In this document: positions 30,324-39,145 of the stretch, in pieces
Numbering within the stretch: position 1 is the stretch's first letter
Layout: every line of letters begins with the position of its first letter
DNA from: Staphylococcus simulans
GTDB lineage: Bacteria; Bacillota; Bacilli; Staphylococcales; Staphylococcaceae
Reading direction: 5' to 3'
Length of the DNA: 64,000 bases
Assembly (NCBI RefSeq): GCF_002994445.1
Contig: NZ_MRZJ01000002.1
Coordinates: 62,001 to 126,000 of the forward strand
Translations under genes and position numbers: made by a program
Notes under the pieces: generated by a model
Told to the model about the DNA's origin: nothing
Database searches by the model: none
The model's input: the letters and a program-made list of their open reading frames with translations, nothing else

Positions 30324-30938
30324 TTAAAATTTACCGTGATAAATACATAATCTGCCGGCTGAATCATAACTTTGACGCATTTTATCTTTAGGTATTTTGA
30401 TGATTTGATGTTTGGATGGAATCAGTGCCGGTACATAGAGTTTGCGTCCGAATTGTGCCCATAGCGGATCAATATAATAATAATGTGCAGAATCATAACC
30501 GATGAGCAGTGTAATATGAATGTTCGATACCCATTCTTTACGTCCGCCATCTACTTTAAAGGTGCGGCGCTGCGGTTTTTGTCCTAGTACAGTGTGATAA
30601 ATCAACACAGGCTGCCCTTGATCGATAATCGCTTCAAGTTCTGTCAGTGATTTGCCAGTACCATCTTGAATTCGTGTATCGTATAATTTTAAATAAGGGA
30701 CAAACGCATTAGGAAAAATGGTTTGATGCGCACCTGGTTTAATCATCAAGAAATGACCGACATAGCCTTTATTCGGATTGCTTGGATGCGTCGGCCAGCG
30801 TTTCATTAATGAAATCGGATGGACAAAGATATGGTTATAATCTAAAAGCATGGAAGCGGCTGTGCCTTCACATCCCATAACCATCGGGATAGGGGATAAT
30901 TGACTCTTTGGTTTGACGTTTAATAATTTTTTCTGCAT
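30324..30938 (-). CDS. C39-like cysteine peptidase domain protein
   Basis: A 204-residue protein of the YvpB/C39-like family. The probable catalytic Cys lies in MGCEGTAASMLL (residues about 22-33). A conserved His is in NIHITLLIGYD and an Asp in YYIDPLW. There is no signal peptide, so it may act inside the cell or leave by another route. TTTGGAG precedes the ATG at 30938; the frame is open six codons further. The substrate is unknown. Confidence 0.75.
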   Translation of the reverse strand: MQKKLLNVKPKSQLSPIPMVMGCEGTAASMLLDYNHIFVHPISLMKRWPTHPSNPNKGYVGHFLMIKPGAHQTIFPNAFVPYLKLYDTRIQDGTGKSLTELEAIIDQGQPVLIYHTVLGQKPQRRTFKVDGGRKEWVSNIHITLLIGYDSAHYYYIDPLWAQFGRKLYVPALIPSKHQIIKIPKDKMRQSYDSAGRLCIYHGKF

Positions 30939-31022
30939 TATGATTTCTCCAAACATTATGACTTATTACTATTATTATAGAAGTTGCAGCGGTTCAGGTA
31001 TATTACTTTGACTTAATGCGTA

Positions 31023-31052
31023 TAAAAAAAGAGCGAGACAGAATTCTCGCTC
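31023..31052 (-). terminator. Terminator of the Bcr-type exporter gene
   Basis: On the minus strand GAGCGAGA pairs with TCTCGCTC and is followed by seven T residues. Confidence 0.9.
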
Positions 31053-31061
31053 TCATCATGC

Positions 31062-32255
31062 TTATGATTTGATCAACTGGCGTAACCAGATATTTAAAAT
31101 AATTACTAATATACTTGTGATGATGATAATCCATATAAACGGTCCAACACTTTGTCCGCCTTGGATACCGACAAGCGGTGCAACAATTCCGCCTAAGATA
31201 AATTGGAATAAACCAAGCAGGCTGGATGCATTTCCGCTGCCGCCTGAGCGTTCTTCTATTGCTAATGAGAAGCCGAGCGGTCCGATACCTGTAACCGGCC
31301 ATACCATAATAAAGAAGGATGCGATTAATATAGGTAACGGCAAGTGGAAACCTGTCGCAAAAACAACTAAAAGCACACCGAAGATTTGAATACCTGTTAA
31401 AATATGCAGCAATTTTTCACGCTCAATAAATTTGACTAAGAAAGCAGTCACCTGACTCATTACAATCAATCCGATACCGATAAAGGCATACATCCAGCCG
31501 AAAGCTTGCGGCGACATGTTATAGATTTTTTGTGTGATGAACGGTGATGCAGCTGCGAAACTAAACAGCATAACATATGTGAAACCTTGCATTAACATAG
31601 GAATCACAAATTTCGGTTTGCTTAATAAATGTCCGAAGTCTTTGAATATTTCTGAGAAATTCAAGCGCGCATGGGCAACTGAATGGGTTTCTTCCATTTT
31701 AACCAGTGCGACTGCGAATATTACCAAGGAAATAATTGTTAATGCCATGAAAATCATTTTCCAAGAAGTAAAAGCAAGTGTATAACCGCCGATAAGCGGC
31801 GCAATAATCGTAATGATACCGTTAACAACTAATAAAGTGGCTAGAATCTGCGTTAAACTGGCACCTTCGTATCGGTCGCTGACAGTAGCTCTGGCGATTA
31901 CAATCGCACCGCCGCCCAGCAGACCTTGGAAGAAACGCAGTACTAAAAATACATTGATGGATGATACAAAGACACATGCGACAGAAACAACTGCGATACC
32001 GATCAGTATCGAAAGCACAGTCTTTTTGCGTCCGTATACATCTGATAATGGCCCAAAGACAAATTGTCCAAGTGCCATACCAATCATGACAAATGACAAT
32101 GTAAGCTGCGAAGTTGATGTGGATACATCAAAATCATCTCTCACTTGCGGCAAAGCAGGGTTGTACATATCTACTAACATTGGACCAAATGCGGTCATAG
32201 CCCCTAAGACGATAATCATAATCAAGGGCAGTCGTGATTGTTCAGTTTTAATCAT
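31062..32255 (-). CDS. Bcr/CflA-family drug exporter (MFS)
   Basis: A 397-residue major facilitator with twelve helices. The Bcr/CflA hallmarks are present: FGPMLVDMYNPALPQV, FGPLSDVYGRKKTVL and RFFQGLLGGGAIVIARATVSD. Such proteins export bicyclomycin, chloramphenicol and similar drugs. AGGAG is seven bases before the ATG at 32255; an open extension of 21 residues upstream is probably not translated. Confidence 0.85.
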   Translation of the reverse strand: MIKTEQSRLPLIMIIVLGAMTAFGPMLVDMYNPALPQVRDDFDVSTSTSQLTLSFVMIGMALGQFVFGPLSDVYGRKKTVLSILIGIAVVSVACVFVSSINVFLVLRFFQGLLGGGAIVIARATVSDRYEGASLTQILATLLVVNGIITIIAPLIGGYTLAFTSWKMIFMALTIISLVIFAVALVKMEETHSVAHARLNFSEIFKDFGHLLSKPKFVIPMLMQGFTYVMLFSFAAASPFITQKIYNMSPQAFGWMYAFIGIGLIVMSQVTAFLVKFIEREKLLHILTGIQIFGVLLVVFATGFHLPLPILIASFFIMVWPVTGIGPLGFSLAIEERSGGSGNASSLLGLFQFILGGIVAPLVGIQGGQSVGPFIWIIIITSILVIILNIWLRQLIKS

Positions 32256-32428
32256 ATTTCTTCTCCTATTCTTCAATCTCATTTCATTATAGTAGTTATC
32301 GACAAAAATGTAACGCAAATTTTTTGATTGTCTGAGACGTTTTCGAAATAAGTGAAAATTTAATTTTGTAAGTGTTATAATAACGAAGCAATAGAGATAT
32401 TATTAAGAAAAGCGACGGTGCACGAGAG

Positions 32429-32809
32429 ATGAAATTAACGCAAACGCATTTTGAAATTATCAAGTTTATTATTGTAGGCGGCATTAATACATTGAACTAT
32501 TACATCGTCTATTTATTACTGCTTAAATTAATAGGTATCAATTACCTTGTCAGTCATATTACAGGGTTTATTGTCAGTTTTGTGATTTCGTATTACTTGA
32601 ACTGTTACTTTGTTTATAAAGTCAAACCGACATGGAAGAAGTTTATTCAGTTTCCGCTTACACAAGTGGTAAATATGGGGATGCAGACGGTGCTGTTGTA
32701 TATCTTTGTACAATGGTTTCACATCTCATCAGTCATTGCGCCATTTGCCGGTCTGATCATTACAATACCTGTTACGTTTGTACTCTCTAAATATATTTTA
32801 AGAGACTAA
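32429..32809 (+). CDS. GtrA-family membrane protein
   Basis: A 126-residue protein with four membrane segments and the GtrA pattern: FEIIKFIIVGGINTLNYYIVY, then VSFVISYYLNCYFVYKVKPTWKKF in outline. GtrA proteins are thought to move lipid-linked sugars or to assist wall polysaccharide modification. The exact role here is unknown. It lies divergently from the Bcr-type exporter and ends at its own terminator. The ribosome-binding site is weak. Confidence 0.85.
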   Translation: MKLTQTHFEIIKFIIVGGINTLNYYIVYLLLLKLIGINYLVSHITGFIVSFVISYYLNCYFVYKVKPTWKKFIQFPLTQVVNMGMQTVLLYIFVQWFHISSVIAPFAGLIITIPVTFVLSKYILRD

Positions 32810-32815
32810 AGATCC

Positions 32816-32857
32816 AGTGAGATGTGTATAAAACAGCGCATCTCGCTTTTTTATTTT
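32816..32857 (+). terminator. Terminator after the GtrA gene
   Basis: GTGAGATG pairs with CATCTCGC, followed by TTTTTTATTTTT. Confidence 0.8.
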
Positions 32858-32943
32858 TCAAAGGGAAGGATGTGCTCTTAAATTAGGGGAGGCTAACTAT
32901 TAATTTAGCCCAAGAAATAAAAAAATAATTAAAAATGAAAAAA

Positions 32944-32972
32944 TTGAAACCCGCTATGAAATGCCGCATACT
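32944..32972 (+). promoter_or_regulatory. Promoter of the CDF exporter gene
   Basis: TTGAAA, 17 bases, CATACT; the ATG is 34 bases downstream. Confidence 0.65.
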
Positions 32973-33005
32973 TAAAATGAATTATACAAAAAGGTGGGAC
33001 ATCCA

Positions 33006-33920
33006 ATGTCGCAAAGTCTGAATTTGAAGCGTGCACAAAAGGGCGCTTATTTAAGTTTAGTAACTTACATTGTTTTATCGGTTGCTAAATATATTGTAGG
33101 TACAATCTATCATTCTGCTGCTGTACGTGCAGATGCGTTGAACAATATGACAGATATTCTCGTATCCATTGCGGTGATTGTCGGTTTGAAAATATCTATC
33201 AAACCGCCGGATAAAAATCATCCGTATGGTCATTTAAAGTCTGAGAATATTGCTTCATTGCTTGTTTCATTCATTATTATGTTTGTCGGGGTACAAGTCA
33301 TTATTCAAGATTTCCCAAGACTCTTTTTAAATGATTATCATACACCGAATCCAGTCACAATTATTATCAGTTTAATCAGTGGTGCGATTATGTCGGCAGT
33401 CGCATTGTACAACTTCAGACTCGCGAAACAAACAAAAAGCCGTTCGCTCCATTCTTCAGCAGTCGATAATATGTCAGACAGTATTGTCAGTTTAGGTACG
33501 GGTGTCGGTTTGATTTTTACACAATTCGGCATGCCGATAGTCGATATTATTTTAGCGATTATTCTCGGCTTCTTAATTGTTTATACAGGTTTTTCAATCT
33601 TCAGAGAAGCTATCTTTACATTGAGCGACGGCTTTAATGAAAGGGATTTAGAAACATATCGCCAAGATGTTTTAGAAGTGTCTGATGTTTTAGCTGTTAA
33701 AAGCATCAAAGGCCGTTATCACGGCAGCAGTATCTTTGTGGATGTCACAATTGTGGTTGAACCAGATTTGACGCTTCAAGAAGCACATGAAATCTGCGAT
33801 CGTGTGGAAACATATATGCATGAACAAGGTGTCTCTTCTGTTTATGTCCATCCAGAACCGTATCATCCAGAAGCAGAGGGACATCATGAAGTGCATAATA
33901 AAGATTACAACCATTCTTAA
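33006..33920 (+). CDS. mntE: Cation diffusion facilitator, probable manganese exporter
   Basis: A 304-residue CDF transporter with six membrane segments and a C-terminal cytoplasmic domain ending in a His-rich tail. The metal site in helix 2 is N46-x3-D50 (ADALNNMTD) and that in helix 5 is D-x3-D (AVDNMSD). In CDF proteins N/D in place of H/D is associated with manganese rather than zinc, so MntE is the best guess. AAGGTGGG precedes the ATG at 33006; a GTG at 32994 is less likely. Confidence 0.78.
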   Translation: MSQSLNLKRAQKGAYLSLVTYIVLSVAKYIVGTIYHSAAVRADALNNMTDILVSIAVIVGLKISIKPPDKNHPYGHLKSENIASLLVSFIIMFVGVQVIIQDFPRLFLNDYHTPNPVTIIISLISGAIMSAVALYNFRLAKQTKSRSLHSSAVDNMSDSIVSLGTGVGLIFTQFGMPIVDIILAIILGFLIVYTGFSIFREAIFTLSDGFNERDLETYRQDVLEVSDVLAVKSIKGRYHGSSIFVDVTIVVEPDLTLQEAHEICDRVETYMHEQGVSSVYVHPEPYHPEAEGHHEVHNKDYNHS

Positions 33921-33934
33921 TTGAACACATAATT

Positions 33935-33970
33935 AAAACCCTTAAGTATCGGACTTAAGGGTTTTGTTTA
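33935..33970. terminator. Bidirectional terminator after the CDF gene
   Basis: AAAACCCTTAAG and CTTAAGGGTTTT form a 12-bp stem, usable from both sides. Confidence 0.88.
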
Positions 33971-33989
33971 TGTGGTATAAGGGTAAATT

Positions 33990-34352
33990 TTACCACCAAT
34001 TATTTGCCATTCTGAATTGAATTGCGTTGTCGATAGAACCGTAACGCTCTTCTGCATATTGGATCATGCCTTTAGTTTGTTCTTCCACTGTGCCTGTACC
34101 CCAGTATTCTTTAGTTTGACCTAGACCTCTGTAGCCTAACTCATTGACAGCGTCTGGGTTACCGCTCGATTCAGGCATAACAATGTTTTCCCACATTGCT
34201 TCTGTGCCGCCTGCAGCGATGAAGCGGTCATGTACAGATTGTGTACTTGTTTGTTCGGCTGCTTGTGCTGTATTTGTATCAGCTTGCACACCGGCAGTTG
34301 CTGCTGTAGCGATTGAAAAAGCAGCAAATGATGATAATAATAATTTCTTCAT
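33990..34352 (-). CDS. Short secreted lysozyme-like (Apf-type) protein
   Basis: A 120-residue protein with a Sec signal peptide (MKKLLLSSFAAFSIATAATAG, likely cleaved near QAA). The mature part of about 85 residues looks like the small transglycosylase-like domain of staphylococcal IsaA/SceD and lactobacillal Apf proteins: WENIVMPESSGNPDAVNELG with a Glu in the catalytic position, GYRGLGQTKEYWG, then the aromatic end FRMANNWW. Enzyme activity is not proven. AGGAGG is eight bases before the ATG. It has no adjacent partner gene. Confidence 0.72.
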   Translation of the reverse strand: MKKLLLSSFAAFSIATAATAGVQADTNTAQAAEQTSTQSVHDRFIAAGGTEAMWENIVMPESSGNPDAVNELGYRGLGQTKEYWGTGTVEEQTKGMIQYAEERYGSIDNAIQFRMANNWW

Positions 34353-34635
34353 AAAAATATCCTCCTAGACTACTTGTTCACGAATGCATTAAAAATTTAC
34401 AAGACCTACTGTATCATTGATTGAAATTAAGCAGGTTACACTGAGTTCACAACTTTTTTACTAATGAAATGAAATATAACAACTTGATGACACTGTATTT
34501 CAAAATGTGTCAATTTTGTATTTTTGAAATTTGAGTGAAAAAAAGTGAGTATCACAATGGAAAAGTGATAGAATATTATATGAAAAGTGATGTATTCAAA
34601 TTGAGCGCTTTTCTTAGAAGAAAGGAAGGATAACT

Positions 34636-35322
34636 ATGCCTCAATTAATATTATGCCGACATGGTCAAAGTGTATGGAACGCAGAAAATTTATTTACCGG
34701 ATGGACAGATGTTGATTTATCTGACCAAGGTAGAGAAGAAGCAACGACTTCAGGTGATCGCTTGAAAGAAGAAGGAATTCAAATCGATGTGGCTTTTACA
34801 TCTGTATTGGAACGTGCGATTAAAACAACTTACTTCTTATTAGAACGTTCAAACCAATTATTTATCCCTGTTCACAAAACTTGGAGATTAAATGAACGCC
34901 ATTACGGCGGCTTGCAAGGTTTAAACAAAGACGCTGCACGTCAAGAATTCGGTGAAGAACAAGTGCATATTTGGCGTCGTTCTTATGACATTGCACCTCC
35001 AGAAGCAACTCCAGAACAACGTAAAGCTGATTTAGCAGACCGCAAATACAGCGACTTGGATTCACGTGTTGTACCGACTTCAGAAAGTTTAAAAGATACT
35101 TTAGCACGTGTAATTCCTTATTGGGACGATGCAATCGCACCAGAATTATTAAAAGGCAAAACTGTGTTAGTTTCAGCTCACGGCAACTCATTACGTGCTT
35201 TAATCAAACACATTGAAGGCGTATCTGATGAAGATATCGTAGGCTATGAAATTAAAACAGGTTCACCGCTTATCTATGAATTAGATGATAACTTGAACTT
35301 TGTATCTAAAAAATATTTATAA
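34636..35322 (+). CDS. gpmA: 2,3-bisphosphoglycerate-dependent phosphoglycerate mutase
   Basis: A 228-residue glycolytic enzyme that interconverts 3- and 2-phosphoglycerate. The phospho-histidine motif LCRHGQSVWN is at the N-terminus, followed by LFTGWTDVDLS, the substrate loop RLNERHYGGLQGLNK and the second His in SAHGNSLRALIKHI. The length matches GpmA. AAGGAAGG precedes the ATG. It is a single gene with a terminator. Confidence 0.96.
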   Translation: MPQLILCRHGQSVWNAENLFTGWTDVDLSDQGREEATTSGDRLKEEGIQIDVAFTSVLERAIKTTYFLLERSNQLFIPVHKTWRLNERHYGGLQGLNKDAARQEFGEEQVHIWRRSYDIAPPEATPEQRKADLADRKYSDLDSRVVPTSESLKDTLARVIPYWDDAIAPELLKGKTVLVSAHGNSLRALIKHIEGVSDEDIVGYEIKTGSPLIYELDDNLNFVSKKYL

Positions 35323-35338
35323 TAGAAACAGAACAATC

Positions 35339-35379
35339 AAAAGGCAATGATGCTTGATTTAGTATCATTGTCTTTTTTA
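35339..35379 (+). terminator. Terminator after gpmA
   Basis: AGGCAATGAT pairs with ATCATTGTCT, followed by TTTTTT. Confidence 0.8.
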
Positions 35380-35380
35380 T

Positions 35381-35422
35381 AAAAAAAGGCCTGAGTCATC
35401 TCTATCTAGAGCGGACTCAGGC
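35381..35422 (-). terminator. Strong minus-strand terminator
   Basis: On the minus strand GCCTGAGTC pairs with GACTCAGGC and is followed by C and seven T residues. It is about 190 bases past the small 35-residue gene, with structured sequence between. Confidence 0.85.
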
Positions 35423-35606
35423 AATTTAATTTTGCAAATGACCAATAGCGTTTTAAAAGATTCAGACTCATGAAAGTCTAGGATTAAAAGTTTTAGGGAA
35501 TGTTTTGAAATACTGTTTATATCTAGCTGCAGAGATGCTGACTAGAGCACACATAGGACATAAAGGATTGTGAAAATTAATGTTTAAGGATCATTTGCAA
35601 AGTATA
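35423..35606 (-). ncRNA. Candidate structured RNA or long structured 3' region
   Basis: TTTGCAAATGA (35431-35441) and TCATTTGCAAA (35591-35601) are perfect 11-bp complements that would close a domain of about 170 bases. Inside, minus-strand AGACT/AGTCT and TCTAG/CTAGA helices are possible. A TATACT box at 35606-35601 could be its own -10 element, but it overlaps the closing helix. It may instead be the 3' region of the small-gene transcript. Confidence 0.4.
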
Positions 35607-35616
35607 TGTGAATCTA

Positions 35617-35724
35617 TTATTTGTTATTGCGTTTGTTTGCCTTGATAATCTTTAACGCACGTTTGCGTGTTTTGATATTAGGGCTACTTAAATTACGTCT
35701 TGCTGTTGCTAAATCTTGTTTCAT
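35617..35724 (-). CDS. 35-residue basic protein, putative metal homeostasis family
   Basis: An intact small gene: it starts at ATG 35724 with GGAGG eight bases before it. The protein begins MKQDLATARRNLSSPNIKTR and ends in a Lys/Asn-rich helix. Small proteins of this kind with the SPNIKTRKRAL core occur widely in staphylococci and lactobacilli, and I recall them as putative metal homeostasis proteins. The function is not known to me from direct evidence. About a third of the residues are Arg or Lys, so RNA or acidic-surface binding is possible. Confidence 0.7.
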   Translation of the reverse strand: MKQDLATARRNLSSPNIKTRKRALKIIKANKRNNK

Positions 35725-35877
35725 TGATTTCGCCTCCAATCGTAAATACTATTATGCATGATTAAGGATGATTTGTAAATAGGAATGATTACGATTTAGA
35801 AAATAAATAAGGGTAATTAGTGACATAATTGTGAAGATTTTGGATATATAGAGTAGTGAAGAGGTGAGCAAATAGTA

Positions 35878-35906
35878 TTGACGGAAAGGGCTGGGTAGCT
35901 TAAAAT
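35878..35906 (+). promoter_or_regulatory. Sigma-A promoter of tcyABC
   Basis: TTGACG, 17 bases, TAAAAT; the tcyA ATG follows 45 bases later. Confidence 0.82.
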
Positions 35907-35951
35907 ATAGATTAATCCGATTAGAACAATAAGGATAAAAGGAGAAACGAT

Positions 35952-36731
35952 ATGAAGAGAATATTATTGGCGTTATTAACAATTGTAGTTGCTGTTGCTT
36001 TGGCTGCTTGCGGCAATGGCAGTGATAAAAAATCATCAAGCAAAGATGATAAAACTCTAGTAGTTGGAACAGAAGGTACATATGCTCCATTCACTTTCCA
36101 TGATAAACAAGGCAAATTGACGGGTTATGATATCGATGTAACTAAAGCAGTTGCGAAAGAAATGGGTTACAAAGTCAAATTCAAAGAAACACAATGGGAT
36201 TCAATGTTTGCTGGATTAGATTCAGGACGTTTTGATGTCATTGCGAACCAAGTAGGTATTAACAAAGACAGAGAGAAAAAATATAAATTCTCTAAACCTT
36301 ATACTTACTCTAAAGGTGTGTTGGTAGTCGGCGAAAAGAATACTGACATTAAAAGTTTCGACGATGTTAAAGGCAAAAAAATGGCACAAACATTCACATC
36401 TAACTTTGGCGAATTAGCTAAGAAAAAAGGTGCTGAACTTGTTAAAGTAGACGGCTTCAACCAAGCAATGGACTTGATTCAGTCTAACCGTGCCGACGGT
36501 ACATTCAATGATAACTTGTCATACTTAGACTATAAAAAACAAAAACCTAATGCGAAAATCAAAGTGATTGAAGGCAATGCAGAGAAAAGTCAATCTGCGT
36601 TCACTTTCTCTAAGAAAACAGATGATAAAACAATCAAAGATGTAAACAAAGCATTAGAAAAATTAGAGAAAAACGGCGAATTAGAAAAAATCGGTAAGAA
36701 ATGGTTTGGTCAAGATGTTTCTAAACCTTAA
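35952..36731 (+). CDS. tcyA: Amino-acid ABC importer, substrate-binding lipoprotein (cystine type)
   Basis: A 259-residue lipoprotein with lipobox LAAC (Cys20). The type 3 solute-binding domain begins TLVVGTEGTYAPFTFHD and contains GYDIDVTKAVAKEMGYKV. With the permease and ATPase after it, and gpmA next door as in S. aureus, it matches TcyA of the cystine/cysteine importer. Substrate assignment is by synteny and family. AAAGGAG is six bases before the ATG. Confidence 0.85.
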   Translation: MKRILLALLTIVVAVALAACGNGSDKKSSSKDDKTLVVGTEGTYAPFTFHDKQGKLTGYDIDVTKAVAKEMGYKVKFKETQWDSMFAGLDSGRFDVIANQVGINKDREKKYKFSKPYTYSKGVLVVGEKNTDIKSFDDVKGKKMAQTFTSNFGELAKKKGAELVKVDGFNQAMDLIQSNRADGTFNDNLSYLDYKKQKPNAKIKVIEGNAEKSQSAFTFSKKTDDKTIKDVNKALEKLEKNGELEKIGKKWFGQDVSKP

Positions 36732-37449
36732 TGCGATTCTATTAAACGATCAGCAGCAGCACGCATTTGATGCTGCGAAACAAGCATTCTTGCCGATGTT
36801 AGAAGGTTTGGTCAAGTATTCCATTCCTATTACACTCGTCACTTTTGTATTAGGTTTGCTGATAGCACTATTTACAGCTTTAATGCGCATATCAACCAGC
36901 AAAGTATTGCGCGGTATTGCACGTGTATATGTTTCAATTATCCGAGGTACACCGATGATCGTACAATTATTCATTATCTTCTATGGTTTGCCCGAACTCG
37001 GCAGATTGGTAACGAATAATCCCGATACCCAGTGGACATTACCGTCCGCAATTGCCGCAATCATAGGACTTTCATTAAATGTCGGTGCCTATGCTTCTGA
37101 AATTATCCGAGGCGGTATTTTATCTATTCCAAAAGGACAGACTGAAGCAGCTTATTCCATTGGAATGAATTACAGCCAAACAATCAAACGTATTATTTTG
37201 CCTCAAGCTATCAGAGTGTCAGTACCTGCTTTAGGAAACACATTCTTAAGCTTGCTGAAAGATACATCGTTGCTTGGCTTTATCCTTGTTGCTGAGATGT
37301 TCAGAAAAGCCCAAGAAGTAGCATCGACAACATATGAATATTTAACAATTTATATTCTTGTTGCCTTAATGTACTGGGTTGTATGCTTTATCATTTCAGT
37401 GATTCAGTCATACTATGAAGCTTACTTAGAAAGAGGGTATCGTTCATGA
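36715..37449 (+). CDS. tcyB: Amino-acid ABC importer, permease (cystine type)
   Basis: A 244-residue HisM-type permease. Typical stretches are [18 protein letters not shown] and the EAA loop [21 protein letters not shown]. The start ATG at 36715 overlaps the end of tcyA by 17 bases, and MFLNLN matches the S. aureus protein. An upstream TTG at 36706 is also in frame. No strong ribosome-binding site is seen, so coupling to tcyA is likely. Confidence 0.85.
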   Translation: MFLNLNAILLNDQQQHAFDAAKQAFLPMLEGLVKYSIPITLVTFVLGLLIALFTALMRISTSKVLRGIARVYVSIIRGTPMIVQLFIIFYGLPELGRLVTNNPDTQWTLPSAIAAIIGLSLNVGAYASEIIRGGILSIPKGQTEAAYSIGMNYSQTIKRIILPQAIRVSVPALGNTFLSLLKDTSLLGFILVAEMFRKAQEVASTTYEYLTIYILVALMYWVVCFIISVIQSYYEAYLERGYRS

Positions 37450-38177
37450 TTGAATTAAAGAATGTGAAAAAGTCATTCGGTGACAAAGAAGTCATCAAAG
37501 GTGTCGACCTTAATGTAGCGGAAGGCGAAGTCGTTACATTAATCGGACGTTCTGGTTCAGGCAAGACGACATTGCTTCGTATGATGAATGCTTTAGAGCT
37601 GCCGACAGAAGGTCAAGTCTATGTCAACGGCGAAACGTATACGAATAATGATAAGAAGTCGCAAATTCGTGTGCGCAAACAATCAGGAATGGTATTCCAA
37701 AACTATAATTTATTCCCGCATAAGACAGCAATCGAAAATGTGATGGAAGGTCTTATAGTTGTAAAGAAATTATCAAAAGGCGAAGCAAGAAAACGAGCGG
37801 AACATCTGCTTGAAAAAGTAGGATTAACACACGTTAAGGATCAGCACCCTGGTGCTTTATCCGGCGGTCAGCAACAGCGTGTTGCAATTGCGAGAGCTTT
37901 AGCTATGAATCCTAAAGTGATGCTTTTTGATGAGCCGACTTCTGCACTTGATCCAGAACTAGTCGTTGAAGTATTGCGTGTAATTAAAGAACTCGCAAAA
38001 GAGGGAATGACGATGGTCATCGTGACGCATGAAATGCGTTTTGCGAAAGAAGTATCAGATAAGACAGTCTTTATTAATGAAGGTGTGATTGGTGAAGCTG
38101 GTAAGCCTTCAGAGCTTTTCAACCATCCTAAAACACCTGAGTTGCAGAGATTTTTAAATGTGATTCAAGAACAATAA
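37446..38177 (+). CDS. tcyC: Amino-acid ABC importer, ATPase (cystine type)
   Basis: A 243-residue GlnQ/TcyC-type ATPase with Walker [10 protein letters not shown], signature LSGGQQQR and Walker [15 protein letters not shown]. It overlaps tcyB by four bases and has AGAGGG before the ATG. A terminator follows. Confidence 0.87.
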   Translation: MIELKNVKKSFGDKEVIKGVDLNVAEGEVVTLIGRSGSGKTTLLRMMNALELPTEGQVYVNGETYTNNDKKSQIRVRKQSGMVFQNYNLFPHKTAIENVMEGLIVVKKLSKGEARKRAEHLLEKVGLTHVKDQHPGALSGGQQQRVAIARALAMNPKVMLFDEPTSALDPELVVEVLRVIKELAKEGMTMVIVTHEMRFAKEVSDKTVFINEGVIGEAGKPSELFNHPKTPELQRFLNVIQEQ

Positions 38178-38186
38178 TTAATATAA

Positions 38187-38220
38187 AGTCTTCGGTTAGC
38201 AGATAATCGAAGGCTTTTTT
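38187..38220 (+). terminator. Terminator of tcyABC
   Basis: AGTCTTCG pairs with CGAAGGCT (one wobble), followed by six T residues. Confidence 0.85.
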
Positions 38221-38365
38221 ATGCTTTTGTTCATCAACTATTGGCAACACAGTATGTTAGCGTGTATGATGTAGCTTGAGAGTACAAAATGAAGTGATTA
38301 TAAAAGAAAGTAAGGATTCGATTCACATCATCAACTATTAAACTCATGAATCGAGGCGTATATCA

Positions 38366-38968
38366 ATGAAAAAATGGTTCATACTTGCCAGTATCATCTT
38401 ATTAGCTGTAATTGTACAAGGATGTTCTCAAAAAGATCCTGAATTAGAAGGCAAAGGCAGCAAAATTAAAATCATAGAATTTGCGGATTATAAGTGCCCT
38501 TATTGCAAGAAGGTAGATGATCAAATCATGCCCGAGCTGCAAAAAGAATATATTGATAAAGGTAAAGCAGAGTATCAAATGGTCAATCTTGCATTTTTAG
38601 GCAAAGACTCTATTATCGGTTCTCGTGCAGGACATGCGGTACAAATCTATGCACCGAAACAATATCTTGCGTTCCAGCATAAAATCTTTAATCAGCAGCC
38701 AGATACAAAAGATCATAAAAAGCCATGGATCAATGAAAAGCTGCTAGACGGTTTGATTGATGAATTAGATGTATCAGATGAAACAAAAGCAAAGATTAAA
38801 AAAGATTATAAAACGAAAGACAGCAAGTCATATAAAGCCGCAATACAAGACCAGAAATTTGCAAAAGAGAAAAAGATAGATACGGTACCTGTCGTTTATA
38901 TCGACGGCAAAGTGGTAAAAGATCCGTACCATATAAAAGACTATAAAACATTGTTAGATGAAAAATAA
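38366..38968 (+). CDS. dsbA: Thiol-disulfide oxidoreductase lipoprotein DsbA
   Basis: A 200-residue thioredoxin-fold lipoprotein with lipobox VQGC (Cys20) and active site CPYC (Cys44, Cys47) in ADYKCPYCKKV. The cis-proline loop is DTVPVVYIDGK. Size and motifs match S. aureus DsbA, a membrane-anchored thiol oxidase. GAGG precedes the ATG by nine bases. It is separated by a terminator from the zinc-type operon that follows, so a link with that operon's cysteine-rich proteins is only a suggestion. Confidence 0.85.
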   Translation: MKKWFILASIILLAVIVQGCSQKDPELEGKGSKIKIIEFADYKCPYCKKVDDQIMPELQKEYIDKGKAEYQMVNLAFLGKDSIIGSRAGHAVQIYAPKQYLAFQHKIFNQQPDTKDHKKPWINEKLLDGLIDELDVSDETKAKIKKDYKTKDSKSYKAAIQDQKFAKEKKIDTVPVVYIDGKVVKDPYHIKDYKTLLDEK

Positions 38969-38976
38969 CAAGCAAC

Positions 38977-39019
38977 AGACTGTGCACTGCGTGATAAACG
39001 TAGCAGCACAGTCTTTTTT
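38977..39019 (+). terminator. Terminator after dsbA
   Basis: AGACTGTGC pairs with GCACAGTCT, followed by six T residues. Confidence 0.9.
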
Positions 39020-39081
39020 CATGTTTCAACGTTGCATGCTTCTTGTGTTTGATGTAGGTAAGTGATAAAATACCTTGGTAC

Positions 39082-39102
39082 AAAACGTAACAATTACGAT
39101 TT
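39082..39102. promoter_or_regulatory. Zur-like box upstream of the flavoprotein operon
   Basis: Arms AAAACGTAAC and ATTACGATTT flank one base. The Firmicutes Zur box is AAATCGTAAT-N-ATTACGATTT, so the right arm is exact and the left differs at two positions. It lies 44 bases before the ATG at 39146, next to TTGGTA at 39075-39080 that could be a -35 box. Confidence 0.7.
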
Positions 39103-39145
39103 ACAAATATAGATTGAGAGAAATAAAGAAAGGAAGTAATAAGCT

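Noticed and set aside
35381..35606. 6S RNA or tmRNA in the region after gpmA
   Set aside because: The closing helix recalls 6S RNA, but no conserved central bubble was recognised, and as I recall the staphylococcal 6S gene lies elsewhere.
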